A DNA stretch of 64,000 nucleotides, taken from Spongiibacter tropicus DSM 19543 (GTDB lineage Bacteria; Pseudomonadota; Gammaproteobacteria; Pseudomonadales; Spongiibacteraceae). Every line of letters begins with the position of its first letter. The first letter of the stretch is position 1. The stretch spans positions 1,554,463 through 1,618,462 of the forward strand of contig NZ_ATUS01000001.1 of assembly GCF_000420325.1 (NCBI RefSeq). Reading direction: 5' to 3'. Made by a program: the position numbers and the translations under genes. Positions 22,161-28,899 of this stretch are shown piece by piece. The notes under the pieces are model-generated. The model was not told where the DNA came from. It did not search any database and saw nothing but the letters and a program-made list of their open reading frames with translations.

Positions 22161-23681
22161 ATGGCACAAAACAGCGACTCCTTCGCCGCGCTCGACCTCG
22201 GCTCCAACAGCTTCCACCTGCTTATCGCCAGCTTCCAGGATGACAAACTCCGCATCATCGACCGCCACAAAGACATGGTTCGACTGGCCGCCGGTCTCGA
22301 CGATAACGGCGTCCTCAGCGAAGAAGCCCAGCAGCGCGCGCTGGACAGTCTGGCAAAAGTCGCCAACCGCCTGCGCGGTGTCCCGCGCTCGCAAATCCGC
22401 ATTGTGGGCACCAACACCCTGCGGGCCGCCAAAAATGCCAGCGAGTTTATGACCCGGGCCGAAGCCATCCTCGGCACACCCATCAATATTATTTCAGGTA
22501 CCGAAGAAGCGCGACTGGTTTACCTCGGCGTCGCCAACGATCTGGCCATTGAAGACCGCCGACGGCTGGTCATTGATATCGGTGGCGGTTCCACCGAAAT
22601 GGTCGCGGGCGGCCAACAGCCCCGCCTGCTGGAAAGCCTGCCCATGGGCTGCGTCAGCCACAGCCTGCACTATTTCCCCAACGGCAACATCAACGACAAA
22701 CTGTTCAAAAAGGCCGTCAATGCCGCCCGCCAGTTAATCTCGCCCTACGTGGAAGGCTTTCGCGACCAGTGGCAGGAAGTGGTCGGCTCCTCCGGCACCA
22801 TTCGCGCCATCAGCAAAATCCTCAGCGAACAGGGCCTGTGCGACGCCGGACAAATCACCCTCGACGGCATGAATGCCCTCAAGGAACAACTGCTGAACGC
22901 CGAGCACACCAGCAGCCTGCAACTCAAAGGCCTGAGTGACGAGCGGCGCGATGTCTTCCCCGGCGGCTTTGCGGTGCTCTATGCGCTGTTCAAGGAAATG
23001 GGCATACAGGAACTGCATATCTCCAACTACGCCGTGCGCGAAGGCATTGTGTACGACCTCGCCGGGCGATTGCACCACAAAGACAAACGCGACGAGACCA
23101 TCCGCCAGCTGATCGAGCAGTACCATATCGACCCCGCCCAGGGTGAGCGTGTGGCCGAACTCTGCCAGCGCTGGCTGCCGATGCTCGCCGACCGCATGAA
23201 CAGCGACTACACCGAAGCCGAAAAACTGCTGCTCTGGGCCGCCAAACTCCACGAACTCGGCTTGGCCGTCGCCCACGGCGGCTACCACAAACACGGCGCC
23301 TACATCCTCAGCAATGCCGACCTGCCCGGCTTCTCCCGGCAGGAACAGGCGCGACTCAGCGTGCTGGTGCTCAACCACCGCCGCAAACCCAAAAGCCTGG
23401 ATATCAGCACCTACGGTGTCACCCCGGACTGGATGATGGTCTGCCTGCTGCGACTGGCCTGCATCTTCTACCGCCGCCGTCAGGCCGTGCGCCTATCCGA
23501 CGACATCCAGCTCAGCAGCCCCGCCCCCGAACAGATTCAGCTCCACATTCCCGGCCACTGGCTCGACGCCAACCCCCTCACCGCCGCCGACCTGGACGAC
23601 GAAGCCGAGCTGCTGCGCAAATGCCTCAACATCCAGCTCGACGTTATCAGCCAACAGCCCGCCGACGCACAAACCGGCTAG
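22161..23681 (+). CDS. ppx: exopolyphosphatase Ppx
   Basis: A 506-residue Ppx/GppA protein of the actin-like ATPase fold that hydrolyses polyphosphate, or pppGpp in GppA. The phosphate loops AALDLGSNSFHLLIASF (start) and LVIDIGGGSTEMVAGG (about residue 137) are clear. The C-terminal HD-like region has AAKLHELGLAVAHGGYHKH. Length fits Ppx with its C-terminal extension. The neighbouring divergent ppk1 makes a polyphosphate synthesis/breakdown pair. Confidence 0.95.
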   Translation: MAQNSDSFAALDLGSNSFHLLIASFQDDKLRIIDRHKDMVRLAAGLDDNGVLSEEAQQRALDSLAKVANRLRGVPRSQIRIVGTNTLRAAKNASEFMTRAEAILGTPINIISGTEEARLVYLGVANDLAIEDRRRLVIDIGGGSTEMVAGGQQPRLLESLPMGCVSHSLHYFPNGNINDKLFKKAVNAARQLISPYVEGFRDQWQEVVGSSGTIRAISKILSEQGLCDAGQITLDGMNALKEQLLNAEHTSSLQLKGLSDERRDVFPGGFAVLYALFKEMGIQELHISNYAVREGIVYDLAGRLHHKDKRDETIRQLIEQYHIDPAQGERVAELCQRWLPMLADRMNSDYTEAEKLLLWAAKLHELGLAVAHGGYHKHGAYILSNADLPGFSRQEQARLSVLVLNHRRKPKSLDISTYGVTPDWMMVCLLRLACIFYRRRQAVRLSDDIQLSSPAPEQIQLHIPGHWLDANPLTAADLDDEAELLRKCLNIQLDVISQQPADAQTG

Positions 23682-23724
23682 TGTCGGCGCCCGGTAACTG
23701 TTAGGATTAACCGTTGCAGAATTT

Positions 23725-24083
23725 GGGGCCGTTTTGGATTCGACGCCGGTTACAAAACTCTGTGGTGCATGCCGTGATGACAGCCAATCACGTTAATCCA
23801 AAGCTGTACTCTATATAGTTGCCAACGACGACAACTACGCTCTAGCGGCTTAAACCCCGCTAGCAGTCCCAGCAAGGTGCCCATACCGCGCGAAGGACTG
23901 TCATATAGAATGGGATCGCAACAAGGTATGTTCTGGGCCGCGTTGTTAAACTTATACAGAACTCGCTGACTGCGTCCTGACCGTTGGGCTGCAGAAGGCT
24001 AAATCAATAAACGGAAGCTAAGCATGTAGAGCCCTGAGCGGCGGACTGGCGGACGGGGGTTCAATTCCCCCCGGCTCCACCAA
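23725..24083 (+). ncRNA. ssrA: transfer-messenger RNA (tmRNA)
   Basis: The gene begins GGGGCCGTTTTGGATTCGAC, the conserved tmRNA 5' end, and ends with the T arm GGTTCAATTCC and acceptor CGGCTCCACCA with encoded CCA. GGGGCCG pairs with CGGCTCC in the acceptor stem. The tag reading frame at 23821-23853 is GCC AAC GAC GAC AAC TAC GCT CTA GCG GCT TAA, giving ANDDNYALAA. With SmpB it rescues stalled ribosomes and tags products for proteolysis. The 3' end is a common integration site and an island follows directly. Confidence 0.98.
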
Positions 24084-24087
24084 TATA

Positions 24088-24121
24088 AAAAAGGCGAACT
24101 GATTTCAGTTCGCCTTTTTTA
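24088..24121 (+). terminator. intrinsic terminator of ssrA
   Basis: AAAAAGGCGAACTGA and TCAGTTCGCCTTTTT form a stem of about 14 bp with a tiny loop, ending in a T-run, four bases after the tmRNA CCA end. Confidence 0.95.
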
Positions 24122-24144
24122 TGTCCGCTTTATGCAACAGCAGC

Positions 24145-24322
24145 CCCCAGGTGCCTCTCTGCATTCGCTAAAGCATCTTCAACTACCCCGCGAACCCGAA
24201 CCTTTCACCTTTAAAGAGATCGACCAGCATCTTCTCAGTACTGGAAGGCCCACCCAAAAACGCAGTTAAATTTGGTTTTTGGGCAGGGCTTCGCACCTCT
24301 GAACTGCTTAGGTTAAGATAGA
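24145..24322 (+). pseudogene. remnant of a tyrosine recombinase (phage/island integrase)
   Basis: Two overlapping frames together read as an integrase fragment. The first (frame of 24181) gives LPREPEPFTFKEIDQHLLS and stops at TAA 24268. The second, shifted by one base from 24239, gives VLEGPPKNAVKFGFWAGLRT and SELLRLR, then TAG at 24320. FxFWxGLRTSELxxLR is the box I region of tyrosine recombinases, with the first catalytic Arg in GLRTSEL, and PEPFTxxEI is the typical linker before it. The catalytic C-terminal half is gone. Position directly behind ssrA fits an integrase that inserted an island in the tmRNA gene and then decayed. Edges are approximate. Confidence 0.75.
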
Positions 24323-24674
24323 AAAGCAAATCCCTCGAGGGGATAATGCGACAGTTCGGAAAACCATAAATCATGGAAATTCTAGGTACGCAAGGACGTC
24401 ATCTCATGGAAGAAACATCCACCGCCATTTCAAAGCTATCAACTTCTTCGTTTCTAAATGAGAGAATTTTAGCAAAGCCCTTATACACCATCCCGAATCT
24501 TAGCGGACGAGAAATCCAAAGCTATTCCCCAGAAGGCGAACTTGGATTGGGCCAAAATCGAAAAAATCACGAAGAACACTACTTTATATCCCGCAAATAT
24601 TCTCCCTAATGCCACCCAGAACACGGAATTAACCGGCCGAAAATTAACAACAAAACAGCAACCCGAGAAAAGCC
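24323..24674 (+). other. AT-rich spacer before the reverse transcriptase genes
   Basis: About 350 bases with no protein reading that looks real. A 78-codon frame at 24373-24609 has no recognisable motif and is probably chance. A 10-base palindrome CCCTCGAGGG lies at 24333-24342. The promoter for the RT operon should be in here, but no strong -35/-10 pair stands out. It may also hold part of the decayed island, and it is a second place to look for RNA expressed by the RT system. Confidence 0.5.
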
Positions 24675-25856
24675 ATGCTAAAGCAAGCGTTCGATCGAGA
24701 GCAACTTATGAAAGCTTTATCCCCAAGGGATATCTATCGATGGGACATAATCCTCGAACACGGAGACATCGAAGCTGCGATCGAAAAGACCGTCAATCAT
24801 TGGAAGTCAAAAAATCTTTCTCTATCACCAATACAAAACCGGACACTATTTGGAAAGAACACATTTACGCCTGCCTCGATGGAAGATGCATTCGAAATAA
24901 AACTCCTTGATCGCTTCATTCGAAGAATTTACAAAGTCAGACAATCAGACAGGAATAGAATCGTAAAGCAACTAAAAACACTTCTAAAAGATTCTTCAGA
25001 AACCCATCTACTACGCGTTGACATAAAAAACTGCTACGAAAACATCCCGCTAGAAAAATTAATATCGAAATTCTCGGACGATTTTCTACTTACACCGGAA
25101 TGCATAAATATATTAAAAAACATAAACACAGACCTAAAAAATAGACATAACTTTTCAGGCCTGCCAAGAGGGCTTTCGATAAGCCCGACGCTGGCCGAGC
25201 TATATCTAGAGAGACTAGACAGAGAAATCTCCTCACACCGAGAAGTAATATACAGCGCCAGATACGTAGACGACATAATAGTAATATTACCATCCAACAA
25301 AGATTCCGAAATAAAGAATCATATAAAAGAAACACTAGAAAAAATGGGGCTTTCAATCAATGATAGCCCAAAAAAGCAATACAACGGACCGTCAAAATCA
25401 GCAAATTTTGAATATCTTGGCTACGCATTCAAGGTCCAAGAGAGAAAAAACAAGCCAAACTTAGTAAATCTAGAAATATCAGAATCAAAAATAAACAAAA
25501 TAAAGCACCGGATAATAAAGAGTCTTCTTGACCACAAAAAAAACAACAACATCACGCTATTAAAGAGAAGACTCGAGTATTTATCGATGCTAAAGACCGT
25601 AAAGAAAGGAAAGAACGGGGACTTACTAGCAGGTCTAGCACACAACTATCAGCACGTAACAGACGACTTTGAATGCTTAAAAAAAGTTGACGGATTCCTT
25701 TGCGCAAAAATACAAGAACCAAGATTCCATCTAACCACTCAGCAAAAAGGAAAGATAAATAAAATATCGATGTATGGAAATACAAAAAATAGAAAGATCG
25801 GCAACTTCAGCAACAAACAAACCATAAATATAATGCGAGCATGGAAGAATGCCTAA
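24675..25856 (+). CDS. defence-associated reverse transcriptase, Drt3a-like (UG3-type)
   Basis: A 393-residue protein that is almost all reverse transcriptase. Motif A is LLRVDIKNCYENIP with Asp116; motif B is FSGLPRGLSISPTLAELYL (160-178); motif C is ARYVDDIIVIL with Asp199 and Asp200; motifs D/E include the primer-grip-like FEYLGYAF (245-252). No maturase X domain, endonuclease or integrase domain follows; about 100 residues of Lys-rich helical sequence close the protein. This excludes a group II intron or retroelement. It overlaps the next RT gene by 8 bases. Two adjacent RTs of about 390 and 650 residues fit DRT type 3 of Gao et al. 2020. AT-rich and rich in AAA, ATA and AGA codons, unlike its neighbours, which points to transfer. 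Confidence 0.8.
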   Translation: MLKQAFDREQLMKALSPRDIYRWDIILEHGDIEAAIEKTVNHWKSKNLSLSPIQNRTLFGKNTFTPASMEDAFEIKLLDRFIRRIYKVRQSDRNRIVKQLKTLLKDSSETHLLRVDIKNCYENIPLEKLISKFSDDFLLTPECINILKNINTDLKNRHNFSGLPRGLSISPTLAELYLERLDREISSHREVIYSARYVDDIIVILPSNKDSEIKNHIKETLEKMGLSINDSPKKQYNGPSKSANFEYLGYAFKVQERKNKPNLVNLEISESKINKIKHRIIKSLLDHKKNNNITLLKRRLEYLSMLKTVKKGKNGDLLAGLAHNYQHVTDDFECLKKVDGFLCAKIQEPRFHLTTQQKGKINKISMYGNTKNRKIGNFSNKQTINIMRAWKNA

Positions 25857-27786
25857 AATCATCAAAGTCGATACAAATGACAAGCTTAGAACCCTACTGA
25901 CAGACGTACTCCCCTACGAGCTACCTCTTTGGTTTTCAAACTTCACCATGTATCAACGCTTAAAAAATAAGACACACCTCAACGCATATAAAACAATTTC
26001 AGGATTAGACTTCAACAACCCAAAAGGCGTATATATCCCCCTAGAATATACGATACAAAGGGGAGGAAACAAAACCCCGCGCACAATATCAATCATGCAC
26101 CCAGCAGCACAGATGAAAGTATGTGACTTCTATCATGAATACGACAACCTGATCAAATACTACTGCACAAGATCCAAATATTCATTACGACACCCATACA
26201 GAAAAACAACAAAATTCTATGGAAAATCCTCAAATGGATCAAAAATTACTGAAGGCGTAGAGAGCCACGACGAAGAGAGAGTGGTTTCCAGCTCATATTT
26301 TAAATATAAAAAATACCCATTCCTATATAGATTTTTCGAATCCTATGAGTACCACAAACTGGAAAAGCAATTTCACAGCATGCTGCAAGTTGACATATCA
26401 AAGTGCTTCCCAAGCATCTATACACACTCCATAGGCTGGGCCACAAAAAGCAAACGCATCGCCAAGAAAAAATCAGAAGGCAGCTTCGACGGCGAATTTG
26501 ACAACCTAATGCAAACGACAAACTACAGAGAAACCAACGGAATAATAATTGGCCCAGAAATAAGTCGAATTTTCGCAGAAATAATCCTACAAAAAATAGA
26601 CCTCGACCTTGTATTTAAGATGAAAAACTCCGGTTACAAAATCTCGAAAGATTACGAATTCAGGCGATATGTAGATGACTATTTTATTTTTTTTAGATCA
26701 GAGGACGTAAAGTCCTACTTTATAAAATCTCTAGAGCTATGTCTTCTTGAATTCAAAATGCATCTCAACGAGGCAAAAACCACGATTTCATCTAGACCTT
26801 TTGCAACAAACATATCCCTATCGAAGTACTCAGCAAGCCAATATATCAGCAAATTTTATAGATCCCGATACAGAGATAATGAAGACTCTCCCGACCCCAC
26901 AACCCAGTTAAAAAACCCGAGCGCCAAAGCCAACAAAACTATATCCGAAATAAAGATGGCAATAGCCAACCACAACATTGAATACAACTCGATATCCAAC
27001 TACCTATTCAGCTCAATATCCAAAAGAGTGATTACATTCTTATCAAAGATTGAATCGATATCACCCAAGACAGAATCTCACCTAAACTGGCTGCTCGTTG
27101 ACCTAGAAATTCTATTTTTCATTCACGCAATGGATATCAGAATTAGGCCGACTGATCGACTAGCGAGACTAATAAATGATTTGCTAGAAAAAATAGAAAA
27201 TTGGCCTGAAACCCACAAAGAAATAATCAACAAGAAAATCTTTGACAATGTAAAACATGCCATAAAAATCTTCATCGATCACTCAAACGACATCATTGGA
27301 CTAGAAACGCTAAACCTCTTAATGATATTAACAATGCTGCCTGACGACTACCGACTTTCTGAAAAAACCCTTAAGGACTACCTCTGCATCCTCGAAAAAA
27401 ACTCAGAAACAAATGATTTCTACTTTCGATGGATCACCTTCATGCTTTATATTGGCGAAGACCAAAAATATAGCGAACTAAGAAATCAACTAGTGATGTC
27501 CGCCAAGGAATATTTCACCGAGAATGAAGATATGTTCATTAATGCCGAATACTTCATGTTTTATTTTGACTATATCGCATGCCCATATATAGACTTGAAT
27601 TTCCGAAAAACCGTCATAGAAGAAGTTAAGACAAAGACTTTAAATAGGAAAAAACAAAATGTAGACTTCGACTCATCAAAGCACGGCGCTACCGCGCTCA
27701 AAAACGACTTTATTGTTAGTTGGCGCGACCCCGGATACTTAAAGAACAGCTTGGAAAAGAGGGAGTATATTTTTTCATATAACTAG
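25849..27786 (+). CDS. defence-associated reverse transcriptase, Drt3b-like (UG8-type)
   Basis: A 645-residue protein with a second, intact RT core. Motif A is MLQVDISKCFPSIYTHS with Asp182; motif B is NGIIIGPEISRIFAEIIL (230-247); motif C is RRYVDDYFIFF with Asp276 and Asp277. A 150-residue N-terminal part precedes it, containing LPYELPLWFSN and the basic RPYRKT-like stretch at 114-120. About 320 mostly helical residues follow, with no nuclease, toxin or membrane motif that I recognise. The ATG overlaps the stop of the first RT (GCCTAA / ATGCCT), so the two are made together. As I recall the DRT3 literature, Drt3a and Drt3b are complementary polymerases working with one ncRNA; here that role is inferred from gene arrangement and the AC-repeat RNA behind it. 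Confidence 0.8.
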   Translation: MPKIIKVDTNDKLRTLLTDVLPYELPLWFSNFTMYQRLKNKTHLNAYKTISGLDFNNPKGVYIPLEYTIQRGGNKTPRTISIMHPAAQMKVCDFYHEYDNLIKYYCTRSKYSLRHPYRKTTKFYGKSSNGSKITEGVESHDEERVVSSSYFKYKKYPFLYRFFESYEYHKLEKQFHSMLQVDISKCFPSIYTHSIGWATKSKRIAKKKSEGSFDGEFDNLMQTTNYRETNGIIIGPEISRIFAEIILQKIDLDLVFKMKNSGYKISKDYEFRRYVDDYFIFFRSEDVKSYFIKSLELCLLEFKMHLNEAKTTISSRPFATNISLSKYSASQYISKFYRSRYRDNEDSPDPTTQLKNPSAKANKTISEIKMAIANHNIEYNSISNYLFSSISKRVITFLSKIESISPKTESHLNWLLVDLEILFFIHAMDIRIRPTDRLARLINDLLEKIENWPETHKEIINKKIFDNVKHAIKIFIDHSNDIIGLETLNLLMILTMLPDDYRLSEKTLKDYLCILEKNSETNDFYFRWITFMLYIGEDQKYSELRNQLVMSAKEYFTENEDMFINAEYFMFYFDYIACPYIDLNFRKTVIEEVKTKTLNRKKQNVDFDSSKHGATALKNDFIVSWRDPGYLKNSLEKREYIFSYN

Positions 27787-27915
27787 TTTATGTCGCCCGC
27801 CTCCGTATGCTTCTGCAAACACTTTTCGGTGAATGCAAGGGCTTTGGGAAACCAAGGCCACACACACGATGGGGGGCGGGCGGCACCCTACATTTAGCGT
27901 TTGCTAAGCTAGGTT
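27787..27915 (+). ncRNA. candidate DRT3 template RNA with an (AC)4 tract
   Basis: Directly after the second RT stop, 27791-27804 pairs with 27872-27885 in a 14-bp stem with two G-U pairs (TGTCGCCCGCCTCC with GGGGGCGGGCGGCA less one G). Inside it, GGCTTTGG-GAAA-CCAAGGCC (27840-27859) is an 8-bp hairpin with a GNRA tetraloop. The next bases are ACACACAC (27860-27867). A second hairpin follows the long stem, TTAGC-GTTT-GCTAA extended by CCTA/TAGG (27887-27913). No reading frame accounts for this. DRT3 ncRNAs are reported to carry an ACACAC template copied to poly(GT), so the tract fits a template. Ends and promoter are not defined; it may be processed from the RT mRNA. Confidence 0.65.
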
Positions 27916-27932
27916 CCACCTCCCCCGCTCAG

Positions 27933-28352
27933 TCACACCGACTTCAACATCCCCTTCAGTTCTACCATCAACTTATGACAGCTCTCGCCCGACATATGGT
28001 AGGGGCTGAATTCCCCTGTCGGAGAGTAACGCTTGTAGCTTTCTCGTGTGGCTTTGGTCTCAGGCAGGTAGCCCATTTCCCAGGCGGAGAAGTCGCGGGC
28101 TTCGATTTCCTGATAGTCGAGGATGATGGGATCGCGGTGGCGTTTGTCGTTGAGGATGCGGTGGTAGATTTTGTTGACGTTGGAGCGGGAGCCTTCCAGG
28201 CATTGCAGGAAGTAGTGCTGATTGAAGTACATCAGACCAGTAACGGCCATCGGGCCATTATTGCGACGCGAGGCATCTAGTATGTCCTCAATGGATTCCG
28301 GTTTGAAATGTTCGGTGGGCTGGCTGGTATAGATCAGGCGGACGAGGTACAT
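27933..28352 (-). CDS. short BLUF-domain blue-light sensor
   Basis: A 139-residue protein made of one BLUF domain plus a short helical tail, like PixD or YcgF-free BLUF proteins. The flavin-site residues are in place: Tyr8 in LVRLIYTS, Asn31/Asn32 in RRNNGPMAVTG, Gln50 in YFLQCLEG, and Trp91/Met93 in FSAWEMGYL. It should bind FAD and switch its hydrogen bonds in blue light. There is no output domain, so it must act on a partner; none is evident next door. GC-rich host composition resumes here, so this gene marks the right side of the island. Confidence 0.95.
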   Translation of the reverse strand: MYLVRLIYTSQPTEHFKPESIEDILDASRRNNGPMAVTGLMYFNQHYFLQCLEGSRSNVNKIYHRILNDKRHRDPIILDYQEIEARDFSAWEMGYLPETKATRESYKRYSPTGEFSPYHMSGESCHKLMVELKGMLKSV

Positions 28353-28439
28353 GGTGGCGTCTCCACTCGGGCAGGATAAATTGCATACGCGGCGCCCAGC
28401 CCAAGTGGATAATGCGGAATATACCTATCCTCCGCCGCG

Positions 28440-28883
28440 CTAGTAGGATTTGTAGGGCAGGAATTTACCCGACATCACCACGCTGACGCGATCGCCTTTG
28501 GGGTCGGCTTCCCGCTGGATATCTACCGAGAAGTCGATGGCACTCATAATGCCGTCGCCAAATTCTTCGTGGATAAGTTCTTTCATGGAGCCGCCGTATA
28601 CGCTGACGATTTCGTAGAGGCGATAGAGCAGCGGATCGGTGGGAATACCCGGCGTGCCTTTGGAGGGCACAATCTTCAGCCAGGCAATGGCTTCGTCGCT
28701 GAGATCAAACAGGCTGCCGATAACAGCGGCTTGTTCTTCGTTCAGGGCCATCTGGCCGAGACAGGCGGCGGTGGTCCACTCTTTGGAGAGGCCGACTTTC
28801 TCAGCAACGTCTTTCCACTTGATCCCCTTACTGACTTTTGCGGCGAGGATCATCTGGGTGACAGTTTCACGGGATGTGATCAT
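28440..28883 (-). CDS. cynS: cyanate hydratase (cyanase)
   Basis: A 147-residue cyanase that converts cyanate and bicarbonate to carbamate, which yields ammonia and CO2. The N-terminal helix-turn-helix-like part (SKGIKWKDVAEKVGLSKEW) leads to the catalytic C-terminus: Arg and Glu in LLYRLYEIVSVYGGSMKELI and Ser in EFGDGIMSAIDFSVD, matching the R-E-S set of E. coli CynS. It is the last gene of a same-strand set FNT channel - kinase/phosphatase - cynS, with 16 bases to the gene before it. Cyanate may be a nitrogen source or a waste to be cleared. Confidence 0.97.
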   Translation of the reverse strand: MITSRETVTQMILAAKVSKGIKWKDVAEKVGLSKEWTTAACLGQMALNEEQAAVIGSLFDLSDEAIAWLKIVPSKGTPGIPTDPLLYRLYEIVSVYGGSMKELIHEEFGDGIMSAIDFSVDIQREADPKGDRVSVVMSGKFLPYKSY

Positions 28884-28899
28884 GGTGTGCTCCTTAGCA

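Noticed and set aside
24183-24374. A 63-codon frame on the minus strand behind ssrA
   Set aside because: The opposite strand carries the integrase remnant, whose recombinase motif is far more specific; the minus frame is its shadow.
24675-27786. Group II intron, retron or diversity-generating retroelement
   Set aside because: No maturase or endonuclease domain, no retron msr/msd layout with a single small RT, and no variable-repeat/template-repeat pair or target gene were seen. Two unlike RTs in tandem fit DRT3 better.
27880-27935. Right attachment site (copy of the ssrA 3' end)
   Set aside because: TTCCACCTCCCCC only loosely resembles the acceptor end; no run long enough to call a direct repeat.
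27807-28280. A 157-codon plus-strand frame over the RNA candidate and BLUF gene
   Set aside because: It is antisense to a BLUF gene with all flavin-site residues; its translation has no recognisable motif.
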